Below, piece after piece: positions 49,598-60,880 of a stretch of 64,000 nucleotides of DNA. Numbering within the stretch: the first letter of the stretch is position 1; each line of letters opens with the position of its first letter. The DNA lies in contig JABSSW010000018.1 in NCBI GenBank assembly GCA_018902385.1, forward strand, positions 558,001 through 622,000. The letters are read 5' to 3'. A program made the position numbers and the translations under genes. The notes below the pieces were generated by a model. That model searched no databases. It saw only the letters and a program-made list of their open reading frames with translations, and was not told where the DNA came from. Source of the stretch: Physcia stellaris (lineage: Eukaryota > Ascomycota > Lecanoromycetes > Caliciales > Physciaceae).

Positions 49598-51248
49598 ATG
49601 CCCGAGCAGGACTCGCAGCGCAATGCCTTGCCCGAAGGCATATTCTCTCTCCTAGACACCGACCTCTACAAGCTTACTATGCAATGTGCTATCTTTAAGT
49701 ATCTCCCAGAAGCTCGTAAGTGCAAGACAACGACAGTTGGCATCCGGGGAGCTAATACTTTGTAGACGTCACCTACGCCTTCACCAATAGAACCCCACAC
49801 ATGAGATTGACCCGCAAGGCCTACCAATGGCTCCAGCAACAAATCAAGAGTGGGTGCATCGCGCGAAAGGATTTCAATTCTGACTGACAAGAACTCGACA
49901 GAGCTGGCAAACATTCTAGTGTCGCCTGAAGAGATTCAATTTCTTCGCAAGACTTGCCCCTACCTTAGTCCAAGCTACCTGCGCTTCCTCAGCTCCTTCC
50001 GACTACGGCCCTCGCAGCAAATTAGTACACTTTTTCGACCTCTCAATGACACAGGTGGTGCAGAAGATGTTGGTGATTTACAAATGGATGTCGAGGGCCG
50101 ATGGCTAGACACGATTTTGTATGAGGTCCCGTTACTTGCACTCACCAGCGAAGCCTACTTCAGATTCTGCGATAGGGACTGGGACCACGATGAGCAAGAA
50201 GAGAAGGCTTATGACAAAGGAGCTAAATTGATGGCGAACGGTTGCATATTCTCGGAATTTGGCTCCCGCCGTAGGAGGGACTACCATACCCAAGACCTAG
50301 TGCTTCGGGGTCTGAAAAAAGCACAGGACGAGGTAGCGCGGCGAGGCTGGCAGGGAAAATTGAGTGGAACAAGCAACGTTCACTTCGCTATGAAGTACGG
50401 CATACTCCCCGTGGGCACGGTCGCGCACGAATGGTTCATGGGAATAGCGTCGATCACGAATGACTACACACATGCCAATGAGGCGGCGCTGCGATATTGG
50501 GTTGGCTGCTTTGGAGAAGGTGTCTTAGGCATAGCGCTGACAGACACCTTTGGTACACCAGTATTTCTCAAAGCTTTCAGCCGCACCATGCCTACCCCTG
50601 AGGACGCTGAACGAGACGCAGTTGTGACACAGATACCTGGCGCGACCGGGGCACCTGTATCACCTCCCGATAGCCCTGACCGCGAGCAGCGAGGCCCCGA
50701 CTACGTCACCAGTAAAGGACGATCGTACGCTCGGATTTTCCAGGGCGTACGGCAAGACTCGGGGAATCCGTTGGAATTCGTGAAATTGATGAAAGACTTC
50801 TACCACAGCGAAGGCATCACCGAGAAAAAGACGATCGTCTTCTCCGACTCCCTGAATGTGGAGCGCTGTCTCGAGTATAAAAAAGTGGCGGAGGAAGCTG
50901 GCTTCGCCCCGTCATTTGGTGTGGGGACTTTCTTGACCAGTGAGTCTCTTCATGCATGACTGTGGAAATTGCCAATGCTGATTCGCGAGCGCAGATGACT
51001 TCCTCCATCTGTCCGATGGCACCAAATCGGCTCCACTTAATATCGTCATCAAAATCTCCTCGGCGGGCGGGAGGCCTGCTGTCAAAATCAGTGACAATGT
51101 TGGGAAGAACACTGGAGATTCCGAAACCGTGCATAAGGTCAAAGAGACCCTGGGCTATGTGGAGAAGACGTGGGCGCAGGGAGACGAAAAAACTAGATGG
51201 GGCACGGACGCATCGGAGGCTACGACTGTGATGAATCAGGAAAAGTAG
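49598..51248 (+). CDS. npt1: Nicotinate phosphoribosyltransferase
   Basis: Makes nicotinate mononucleotide from nicotinate, PRPP and ATP in the NAD salvage pathway. 497 residues in exons 49598-49715, 49766-49849, 49902-50939 and 50995-51248; introns are 50, 52 and 55 bp. Conserved features: FSLLDTDLYKLTMQ at the N-terminus, YAFTNRTPHMRL, the ALTSEAYFRFCDRDW segment, FSEFGSRRRRDY, TSNVHFAMKYGILPVGT, AHEWFMG with H243 as the likely autophosphorylated His, ALTDTFGTPVF, VRQDSGNP and IVFSDSLN. Length fits the fungal enzyme. Confidence 0.95.
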
Positions 51249-53042
51249 AGACGCCGTTGACGACTGATGATTAGACCACTGATGATCATGATGCATATGG
51301 ATGAGTATGACAGGCGTTTACCTAGTTACCTAGAGCTACCTAGATGAAAATCCCCGCATTAGACCTGCATAGACGTTTGGCCGTTGAGGGACGCGGTCAT
51401 ATGCTCGTCAGACATGCAAGCCCAGCTGGACCTGGAGGACTAGAATCACGTTGACTCCAGTGGCATCCGTCCTCACAATTTCGCCCTCCACTCTCCCCGT
51501 TCATCATCTAGAAAAACCAGCCATGGCCATACCCATGATCAAGTTCCAGAATGCCTCCCCCGCAAAACCACCCACAGACCCCACGGTTGGCCTCCGTCGG
51601 CACTGCGCTGCGATCTGACGTGGGAGCCCTGCGGCATCTGATGAACCTTGGGATCTCATGATCTGAGGACGGCCGGATCTGGATCCTTCAGATCAGTACC
51701 ACGTATTGCGTGCAGTAGACGATTCTGACCAACCCGGGACTTCTCATCGAGGATCCATGCTCAAAAGAGAAAGGCATCTGTGTGCAATGTCTGCATCAGG
51801 TCAAGCTGTCTTCTCTCCTACATGTCTTGGCGGTCCACGAACGGGATAGCGTTCATCCGGCTTGCACGAGCTGCTTTGGTAATAGCGTCCCGAGCGTTGA
51901 AGCGCGCCATAGATCGTCTCAGCCTCAACCGACGGTGCTCTTTTCCTTCTGGCACCATCAGACCATCACATCAGCCCATCACTTCCCCTTACAAGGTACA
52001 CCGCTGCTTCTGTTTTCTTGACAGATTCCACAGGCACGGGCAGAAGAGACACAGCATCCGCTCGCCGGTAATGGGATGAAGGCCTCGGACACCCTCCCAT
52101 GCATAATCTTGCACTGTCAAGTCTGTCACCCCCGCTGTCCCTAACGCTCTCACATGGGGTAAAAAAAGTCAAACATGCCTGACCGTTCGAGCCGTTGAAC
52201 TCTCCTGCAGGACATTTTCCATCGAGCCTACCTAACCGAAGTGACGGTTACCAGCACTTGCCTACGCGATTCTCGCGATGCGACCACTCGGACTAAAGAT
52301 GAAGCTCCCGGGGATGACTTTGAGTTTTGACCCCTTCATTGGTACGCCTGGCTCCACGCTACGGCGCAACATCCTCATTCTAGAACGCCAATGAGGAAAT
52401 CAACGGTATCTCCAACGTCTTCCCACATGTTTGGCACGGTGCCCAGCAGCATCGGACTCAAGCCGGGCGATGGCGGGCTTTTCGCCATGTTGTTGCATTT
52501 CGAGAGCTGTAATGCTCAGTCAGAAGCTGCTTAAGCCTGCTTCAAAAGCAGTAAGGATGCTTAGGGTGTAATCTCAGCTGGTTTATACAGCTAGACAGCA
52601 CTAGAGGGGAATGCTGTTATTCGAGGCTTGTTAGACTGATCATCCAGGCGCTTTGACGCGACGCCATTGACAACGCCGTCTCAATTAATGCCCAGATGAG
52701 TTAATATGTCCCACCTCATCTCTCCGCTTCTACTCCAGAACCACCTCGTGTAAACCCAAAAAGTATCTACTAATATCTGGATTTGCAAACTCAATACCAT
52801 TGGCCAGTCTCTGCGAACAAAGTACAGTATAGCTCCTTTTGTCTTTACATTTCTGTGTGTGAGTATCAAAGGCGGAATCCGACATTGGACCTGGAATCAT
52901 GTGGTCTGGCATCTGATGATATCTGGATCTAGGCAGCGTAGAGGATATCCGTCTAAAGCAAACCTGTATTCGACAGCGGAAACCGACCAAGAGACCTTTC
53001 TTTAGGTGAGACTGTGGGACTGATTGCGGCGCTTTTGAGGAT
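51249..53042. other. Intergenic, about 1.8 kb
   Basis: Long gene-free space upstream of the nitric oxide synthase. No open frame has family resemblance; the minus-strand frame 52730-53323 overlaps the NOS start antisense and is a shadow. The region probably carries NOS control sequences, none identified. Confidence 0.5.
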
Positions 53043-56000
53043 ATGGACGCCGTAGGGTCAATCGATAGTCCGGTCCATGGAGGCTTCACGCTACCCCATG
53101 ACATAGTGCTCAAGAGGATGTATACACCAACTCGCCCACATGGTGCAAACTCGACGACCAGACCCACCAAGTCCCCTTCTGTGCTCTTACGAGAATATTC
53201 AGGCTCAGGCACTGTCAAGCCAAAGACCAAGGAGCCGAGAGGCAGCACCCAATCTCCATCGAAGCACTCCGCGGATCGAGTTCGGAACAGGCCCAAGCAG
53301 CAAACGGTTGCGCCTACTTCCATGATAGTAGCTCAATGCCCGGTGCTCACTCCAGAATTCCAAAGTATACAGGCCCAGTACAATTTGACGTCCACTGGAT
53401 GCACTGCTCAGTTCTGCCAAGCTGGTCGTATGTTACACACTGATGAGCCTCGAGTGGGCGAGAACCGAGCGTTGGGAGTGGTGGAGAAGGAAGCGAGAGA
53501 GTTCCTTGAAGAATTGCGGCACGAAGGCTTCTTCGCTAGTGACAAGGATTTCTGCGAGCGACTGCGCGCAGTTTTGAAGGAGATCAGATCAGGTGCGTCT
53601 GATGGCATCATACGCCAAGGTAAGAAAAATGGAAAAATTGGCGGCAATTGGACGCAGACACCCACAGAGCTTGAATTTGGCCTCCGAAGAGCGTGGAGAA
53701 ATTCAAGGAAGTGTATCATGAGATCTCATTGCGAAGAACTGAAGTAAGATGGTCCCTCAATCCGGTAGACATGTCTGCAGCCCTTGGTCCCTCCTCTTAC
53801 AAGCATTATTAGGCTATGCGATTTCCGCTCAATCACGTCGAGTGCAGGAATGGCGACAGAATTGATCAAAGCGATCTCAGAAGCCTTCAATAGCGGCAAC
53901 ATTCAGCCCACAGGTGGAGAAACCCGTATTTATACTTGCGGGTAATAGCTGCTGACGAAGTTCAAGTTTTCGCCTTTCCACCTCGCAGACCAGACTCGCG
54001 GGGACCATTGATCTGGAACAACCAGATTCTTGCATTTGCTGGTTACGAACTTGACGATGGATCAGTGCTGGGAGACCCTATGAGTGGGGACCTCACCAAA
54101 GCTATCATTGAGCTGGGATGGACGCCTCCTGAGCCCAGATCTAAGTGGGATCTTCTTCCGATTGTGACAATGGCAGATGGTGACGTTCCGGTCATTGCGG
54201 AATTGCCGCCTGATCTATGCAAGCTTGTGGAAATCCGACATCCACAGTATGGCTCCGAGTTTGAGAAGCTTGATCTGAAATGGGTTCCATTTCCTGCCTT
54301 GTCAAGGCTTGGCTTCGACATCGGTGGTGTTCAATATACAGCAGCCCCTTTCATTGGCTGGTGAGTTGTATCCCCGAATCTTGCGCTTGCAGAACCCGGT
54401 GGCTTCTCATCGAGTACTTATCCTTCACCAGCGAGTCAAGTGTACTGACGTATGCAGGTTTATGGATGCCGAGATTGGTGTTCGCAATTTGGCGGACAGC
54501 TTCCGCTACAATGTATTGCCGGATATTGTGGAAGCTTTAGGTCTGGCAGATGGCAAAATTGGAAAGATCGCCGAATCATTCGAGGATCTCCCCGAGTATG
54601 AGCGGCTTTCGATGCTTGTGAGTACCCATCTTTCACCAATGCTTACTGTGACTTTGAACCTTGCAAAGCAAAGTTTAGGTACGCTATGAATTACGGCGAA
54701 TGCTAAAAGTATCACAGTCGAGGGCTCAGAATGAGTTAAATTACGCAGTACATTGGTCGTTTTCGCAAGCCAAGGTCAATATGACCGACTCTTTGACAGC
54801 CTCAATGAAGTGGACGCGCTACGATGATGAATTCAAGGAGAAGAATGGTTTCAGACTACCGGCTGATCCTTATTGGTTGGCACCGCCCCAAGGCTCCATC
54901 ATACCATTGTGGCATCGCGGTGGTGCACCCAACTATCAACCGAAGCCGATGATCTGCAAGCACGTACAGGACCCGACAAAAGCCTGGAAAAGGGAAAAGC
55001 CTGAGTGGTTCATTGCTGCAAAGAAAGTCGGTGTTGTCGCAAATCTTCAAATGAAAGGACCAAAAATGCCTTGGAGTAGCTCGACGCCTGACCATGGCCT
55101 TGCCAATATGCACAAAGACCCTAGCTATGGGGTTCCGAAAATCCTTGGTCAAGCTTTAGACGTTATCGTGAAGGAAACCGAGGTAGTCTCTCAATCCAAG
55201 GACCGGTCTATTGACGTCTATTATTGCAGCGCGGGAACTCTTGCGGAGAAGATCGCAATCAAGTTGTTAGATCGCACCAAATCTCTCCTAAAAGGTACCC
55301 CAGGTGTCAGCATAAGTCCCAACAGTCGACCCCTCAATGATCTCCAGACCTCGAATATTACGTCTGAGAAAATCCTTCTCTTGGTTGCCAGCTCAACGGG
55401 TCAAGGTGAGATTCCTCCAAATGGAAGCAGAATCGCCGAGATCTGTCACGAGATAGTCTCGAAGAAACAAGACAATGTCAGCTTCAGGTACGCTATCTAC
55501 GGAAACGGGGATAGCCGATACTCAGGAACGTACAACGGCGCTGCAGAGAAGATCCAGCAGCAACTGCGACGCATCGGAGGAAGACCAATCGCTGGTGGTG
55601 TGTTCCATGGCGACACAGCCATCCAATCGACCGCTTTTCAGTCTTTGGGTCCGTGGTGGACAAAGCTACAGCCAGCCCTGCAAGATGTGGTAGAGGATCC
55701 GTATAAGCTCGTGCTGACTGGCAGTAACGAAGCCGGGCGTACTAATAGCCTCCATTCGGTTGACAGCTCCCAGGAAGATGTATTAGCTGCATTCGTAACT
55801 CACTCACAGCGACTTGACACTCATTTCTACGGGGCTAGTCTAATATCGACCAGCCAAAAGGCGCAGCCAAATCACCCAGGTTCATATCTATTGACTCTAG
55901 ATATCGGTAAGAGGACTTACGATGACCTCGGCTGCATCCAGATTTTACCCTTGAACTCACCGTCCAAGACTCGGAGGGTTCTCAGATCTCTTGGAGTGAG

Positions 56001-56982
56001 CGGTTCAGCGCTCGTCGAGCTCAACCCCGACCCGGAGCGATGTCCTACCTATGCCAGGTTCCTATCTGAATTTGTCGATCTCGAAGCGCCATTCACGGTC
56101 TTGAAGTGGCTCGATAATCTTTGCCTTGCCAACGCAGGAAAAATGCTCGACACTGAGATGTTTACGTCTCAATCGGTGGTTGAAGTTCTTGGAAGCTTGG
56201 AAAAGTCCGACTACTTGACCACTCTCACCTCTGATACTTTCCAGCTTCCAAACACGCCCTCTGACTTGCGGCTTGCTATATGCCTTTCAATGCCGCTTCT
56301 CCACACACGCAATTACTCCATCGCGTCCTCTTTACCGTACATCTCATCACCAAAGCTTGGCCGCCCCGGTACTTGTGCGAGCATTGGTACCATGAGTGGA
56401 AAGCAGTCTTCATCGTCTCTGCTCCAAATCCTCGTCAAGCCTCACTTGGACGGCCGCTTCAGCTCGACCTTTCTCACCGATAGCCCTAGCCCTTCACCAA
56501 TCAAATATCGCCTCGTGGACTCCGTTGTCGGCCCCGCGTTGCGAGAGCCTGCATCGACTCCGCAGATCATTGTCGCTACCGGTGCAGGCTTTGCGCCCGT
56601 TCGATGCTTGTTGCAGCGGCGCATCTTCGCCGCTCGCCAAGCTTCAATTGAGCAGACTCAAGGCGGCATCTCACTCTTCCTTGGCCTCAAGCCCGCCGAC
56701 ATACCTCTGGTCACCGACCTTCTGATGGAGGCGGCGGAGTTAGGTGTCTTGGAGAGTTTAAGCGTCGTGCCGAGCAACGAGGCGAAGGTCAGGATTTACG
56801 AGAGACTTGAAGAGGAGGTGGTCAGGGAGGTGGTGAGACGGAAGCTTCTGGACGAAGATGGGAGAGTGTTTGTTTGCACTGGACCGGAGGCGGCGAAGGC
56901 TACGAAAGAGGTGATTGCAAGAGTGATTGGAATGGAGGTGGCGATGGGGCTGGGGTCAAGATATGTCGAAGAGGTGTTTTGA
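53043..56982 (+). CDS. Nitric oxide synthase, full-length oxygenase plus reductase
   Basis: Makes NO and citrulline from arginine using heme, tetrahydrobiopterin, FMN, FAD and NADPH. Exons 53043-53743, 53813-53913, 53967-54360, 54458-54617 and 54679-56982 join in frame to 1219 residues. Oxygenase: zinc CxxxxC at C120/C125 (CTAQFC), proximal heme Cys224 in AWRNSRKCIMR, VFAFPPR, GYELDDGS, WVPFPALSRLGFDIGG, and the substrate Glu in MDAEIGVRN. SLTASMKW and DPYWLAPPQGS follow in the pterin region. A basic linker leads to an FMN-like flavodoxin (YCSAGTLAEK, STGQGEIPPN, YGNGDSRY), then a diverged FAD/NADPH part (RNYSIASS, IIVATGAGFAPVRCL, VFVCTGPEAAK). The first 93 residues look poorly conserved; M94 (53322) is an alternative start. 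Fungal NOS of this type is patchily distributed. Confidence 0.93.
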
Positions 56983-58509
56983 AGTCTGCCGGGGCTGAGG
57001 GTGGCGTGCGTTTCGCATTGGGCATGACGATTTTCTTGGGTTGGGGGTTCTTTGAGTTTGCGTGAGATCATTGTGGAGCAATCCATTTACGACTGGAGAG
57101 GCAATCATGTGTTTAGAGTTATGTGTCTTGTACAATTGATTACGACGAAAAAAGTCTTGGATAGCAGTCGACAGCTTGTCGGACACCAATTGAAAATTCG
57201 ACCACGTAATCACTCCGCTCCACTGCGCCTTCCAAGTGGACACCCCAGTCCTCCATGGCGGAGCTCCAAGCCGCACGGTCACTGCAGAGGCCCCGGGGAA
57301 ACCATTAGCAATCGGGAGAGGTCCGTTTTATAGGGGCCAGGAAGCCCCGAAGAACAGCTGGCAAAGGGGCTATGCAGCGCCCGATTGCGACGAGGAAAAG
57401 CCACAAACACAAACCCAAACTCAAACTCAAAATCCCAAACCCCCAAACATGAATTTGTCAATATGAAGCTGTATCAGATGCTTGTGCGACGGGACTTTCC
57501 TTTCTCGAAGGACTGCGCTTGTTGCAGGACTCTTGGGGTCGTTTCGCGTAGGCTCGAATGAAACGAAATGTGGGCTAATTATCCGGCATACTGACGTACG
57601 GCCGTGACGAATCGATTGACGAGTGAGGAGTCATACTCATAGTGCGACTTGTGACTCGGAATAAAGGCACGAAACCAGGTCTGTCACGGGGATTCCAGAG
57701 TCATCGAATCAGGCTTTCATTGTTATTTGCTGAGACTGCGACGAGGGCTTGGCGATGATGATTCAGCCGTAGAGTGGCTAGTCTGTATCTGGTTAGAGGC
57801 CGTAAACAAAGGGCTTGGCGGCGAATTCCTCTTCAGCTCCTGCAACTTGATCTTATTCCACCCAAGATCTAAGCATACATCTACCCAGGGCTGTGTCCTC
57901 GGGTGAGCCATTAAAAGCAGTGTTACCGGTTATTGCTGGATAGCTTCATTCTTCTGCTTCTTCGAGCGTGGCTGGACAAGGTCCAAGGGCTTGCTTTGAC
58001 GCAGGGCAGATATGGTGACTTTCACCTCAAGCGCCTTTCCGCTTGGAAACAGGCACACCCTCACACAACGTCAACCTCGCTGCGAACTGCGGCTGCTTGT
58101 TACATTCAAATCTTCGGGAAATCAATCAGAATGCGCCTAATGGGCTCCACCGATCAATCACAGGGTTCCATCGAGCTCCGCTGCGTCGAAACGCCTCGCA
58201 TGCCGCAGGCGCAGGTCCTTCAGCGCCGTGGTTACGCAAGCTCCGACGAGCCTTCTGGGATAGATAATGCGGACTGGCCGCTCTCATTCGACCTTTCTCT
58301 CTGTGACTCTTACTCTCCTCGTAACATCTCTTGAGTTCTCGTCACTGGACACTTTTCATTGCTCTGCCGTCGTGTTTCTGGCAAATTAGCAACGTTTCTG
58401 CCTGCGCTTTTCCTCTTTCGTCCTTTGGTGCCTATATCCTCAGGACTCATCATCGCCCTAACCACCAGGCAGCATAACGGGCACTGCTTGAGTGATATTG
58501 TGAGTATGT
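56983..58509. other. Intergenic, about 1.5 kb
   Basis: Lies between the NOS stop and the leader of the next gene. Open frames here start at non-ATG codons or lack family resemblance. One simple-repeat tract is listed separately. Confidence 0.5.
57401..57452. repeat. CA/A-rich simple repeat
   Basis: A stretch made of repeated ACAAACCC/ACTCAAA-like units, about 52 bp, nearly free of G on the + strand. Low-complexity sequence with no evident function. Confidence 0.7.
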
Positions 58510-58520
58510 CTGTATCGGCT

Positions 58521-58528
58521 ATTTAATA
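58521..58528 (+). promoter_or_regulatory. TATA-like box (TATTTAAT)
   Basis: Sits just upstream of a CT-rich tract (TTCTTCTCAATCTGTTCC) of the kind that marks fungal transcription starts. It fits a start of transcription near 58550 for the serine-rich gene at 59060. Confidence 0.4.
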
Positions 58529-58544
58529 GAGGATCTTTCTTCTC

Positions 58545-59059
58545 AATCTGTTCCTTTCTTTCATCACTGCCTCAACCAGAATAATAAAACCAAACAATCC
58601 TCTCGTCTTTCTTCCAACATAACATCCATTCGTTGCATATAATCCTGCAAGCCACCCGTATTCCTGCGTCAACTTTATCTAAGACAATCGTTCGACTCAA
58701 TCTTATCTACATCTCATCGATCTTGAAACTTCAACAGCTTAATCACATCTCTTCTACTTCAAGGTCAAACATCAATTGAGAACCTTGATATACGTTCAAG
58801 TTCTTCTTCCTCGAATCAACCTAATATCCTTCAATTGGCTTTACCTATCCTGCATCAAGCCAATTCACCACTATCTTCAAACACTCTTCCTCAATCTCCT
58901 TCCATCACAAACAAACCTTGCAACCTCACTCTCTTCCTCGCCACCCTCCAGCATCCTCCTAAATCTTACTCCCCACATTTCCTTCTACCAGTACGAGCAA
59001 GAACATCACCAATCCCTCCAACCCACATTTTAATCACTACCATCCGCAAGGCCAACACG
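58545..59059 (+). other. Long ATG-free, pyrimidine-rich 5' leader
   Basis: From 58510 to 59059 I find no ATG on the + strand, while the stretch is rich in C, T and A. This is the signature of a long fungal 5' untranslated leader, kept clear of upstream start codons, and it points to the ATG at 59060 as the true start. Open frames crossing it do not begin with ATG. Confidence 0.6.
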
Positions 59060-59290
59060 ATGCCTTACAATCCCTCTTCATCCTCCAGCCGCTCCTCATC
59101 CACCTACTCATCCTCCACCAAGCCCAAAGACTCCAGGCCCACAACCTCAACCAGCCACCGCAGCACCTCATCGTCTGGCTCAGCATCATCCAGCGCCCGA
59201 CGGCACCCCGTGGAGATCCACAACCACAGCTCCAGGCCCAAGGACCCGACGGTGCGCAGCAAATACTCCGACGGCCGATATCACCCCTGA
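59060..59290 (+). CDS. Small serine-rich protein
   Basis: 76 residues from the first ATG after a 550-nt ATG-free leader. The sequence is MPYNPSSSSSRSSSTYSSS followed by more Ser/Thr/Lys/Arg/His-rich text and ending RSKYSDGRYHP. No domain or signal peptide; probably disordered and nuclear or cytosolic, function unknown. The stop TGA lies inside the first copy of a 49-bp tandem duplication. A long controlled leader before a tiny protein is typical of abundant or stress-regulated fungal transcripts; this is inference. Confidence 0.55.
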   Translation: MPYNPSSSSSRSSSTYSSSTKPKDSRPTTSTSHRSTSSSGSASSSARRHPVEIHNHSSRPKDPTVRSKYSDGRYHP

Positions 59291-59372
59291 TTGTGTGACT
59301 GGATCGAAACATCTCACCATCTCGCGATATCACGCCTGATGGCGTGAACGGATCGAAATATCTCATCATCTA
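59276..59372. repeat. Imperfect 49-bp tandem duplication
   Basis: Two copies, 59276-59324 and 59325-59372, sharing CGATATCAC, CCTGAT, GTGA, GGATCGAAA, ATCTCA and CATCT with scattered differences. The first copy holds the last codons and stop of the serine-rich gene; the second copy keeps an equivalent TGA. Confidence 0.8.
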
Positions 59373-60109
59373 CAGCATGGAGTACGGATTCGGCGGGATT
59401 TATGGGAGGATCAATGGACAAGTGGCGCAGGCGTCTGATAGATTTCTGCTCGAAAATCACGCTTGCGTTGCTTAATTGCGTCATGGCGATGCTTATCTGG
59501 CTGTTATCCTTTCTCGACTCTGGTGTTTGCGCGCATAGCATAGCATAGCGTGGTTGGTTTTTCCGGGGTGTCTGCTGCTCCTTTGGGTTTTCTGGGGAGC
59601 GGGTCAAAGGACTAACGAAGCGGAGCCGATGATATTTGATTTTGATTTACACTTAGATACCATATCCCATACCCCCAGCTATGAAGGCATCTAGATAGAG
59701 CCTCAGCTTAGAATATCAGCAAACGAAGCAATTCGATTCAGTCATTTTCTCCTCCTCTCTCTACTCTTACTCGCTCAGAATTTCTTCCCCTCGAACTTCA
59801 CGTATTCGTAATCGTGGATCAGAGCTGTCTTTCTAAATTCGTAGAGCTCGTATCCTCACTACCTAGTACCATTGCGATGACGTCGATTTAAATCCGTGAA
59901 GGGAAAGAAAGGGGAATGGAAGGGAGAAAAGTCTATCCTACAGTATCCTAGAGATAGTCTTGGCTTGGTGATTTTGGGGACGTGAAGAAATTCGAGTTGG
60001 GTTTCTATTTTTACTGGTTTTTTTCTAAATGTGTGTCGTGGTCGTGGGTTGGGAGCACTGGGTTGATGGATTTAGGTTCGTGAGGTGGAGGGAAAGGAGG
60101 GGAAGGGAA
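59373..60109. other. Intergenic
   Basis: No gene is recognised. Probably includes the 3' untranslated region of the serine-rich gene. Confidence 0.5.
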
Positions 60110-60352
60110 GAGAAGGATGCACTCTAAAGATTCTGAAGCGCCGCACTGGTACGAGTTGTGGGGTCTAATAATACCCTTTACCTTTTTGATCCAGTGGGAT
60201 GATAGAGTCAGCCTCCCTCCCCTAGAAAAAAAGGAAGGAGTGACAACCACTCTATGATAAAAAGATTATTAAATTTCTTTTACGATTATGATTCAATCGT
60301 AGCTTTGAGTGATTGTTGCATCATGGCTGGATATCGATATGGGAGTTTTGCT
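60110..60352. repeat. Diverged segment duplication, copy 1
   Basis: Contains, in order, GGATGCA, AATACCCTT, a TGATCC...GGAT stretch, TCAGCCTCCCTCCCC with a following A run, and GCTGGATAT..GGGA.TTTT. The same blocks recur in the same order from 60583 to 60880. No coding potential. Confidence 0.6.
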
Positions 60353-60440
60353 AGAGGAGGGAGGGAGAGGGAGAGGAGGAGAGGAAGGGGAGGGGAGAGG
60401 AGGGGAGAGAGGGGAGGAGAGGGGAAGGAAGATGGAAAGA
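60353..60440. repeat. Polypurine (GA/GGGA) tract
   Basis: About 88 bp of almost unbroken G and A on the + strand (GAGGGAGAGGGAGAGGAGG and similar). Could form unusual DNA structure; no gene. It lies between the two diverged copies. Confidence 0.85.
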
Positions 60441-60582
60441 GATCACGGAAAGGAATCACGAGAGAAGGATGTAGTTGATACACTACAATTCTACTCCCTA
60501 CCGCGGGGATTTGACGTCAATTTAGTCTCGTGGTCGGAAGGGGAAAGGAAGGTTGGAAGGGAGGGGAAGGAATGAGGAAGGA

Positions 60583-60880
60583 AGGATGGATGCAGATTGG
60601 TATCACAGAGATCGCTAAAGATCCTATGTCAGACTCCTCATGGATTCTGCAAGATAATACCCTTAGACTTAATGATCCCGCAGGATAAAATCCTCAGCCT
60701 CCCTCCCCAAAAAAAAAACTAAAAAGAGAGAAAAAAAGGCAAGCCACAATCACCCTCTCAAAGAAAACCACAGTCAAGCCACACCAACACCCGTCAGTAT
60801 TAGGACTAGGCTCCACTCGCTATCATATCATCTGCATCCATACCCTCATCATCGCTGGATATAAACATAGGACTTTTCTA
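60583..60880. repeat. Diverged segment duplication, copy 2
   Basis: Repeats the blocks of 60110-60352: AATACCCTT (near 60656), TGATCCCGCAGGAT, TCAGCCTCCCTCCCC (near 60694) with a ten-A run, and GCTGGATATAAACATAGGA (near 60854). Offsets grow from about 486 to 528 bp, so indels have built up. Confidence 0.6.

Noticed and set aside
52730-53323. 197-codon minus-strand frame upstream of NOS
   Set aside because: Overlaps the first NOS exon antisense and shows no domain.
57401-57452. Telomere-like or interstitial telomeric repeat
   Set aside because: Units are irregular ACAAACCC/ACTCAAA variants, not TTAGGG or its complement.
57933-58334. 133-codon frame with a hydrophobic start (FILLLLRAW)
   Set aside because: Start codon is not ATG and the rest shows no conserved pattern; the hydrophobic stretch alone is not enough.
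58776-59033. Open frame within the leader of the serine-rich gene
   Set aside because: It begins with TTG; the whole leader has no ATG, so it is not read as an upstream ORF.
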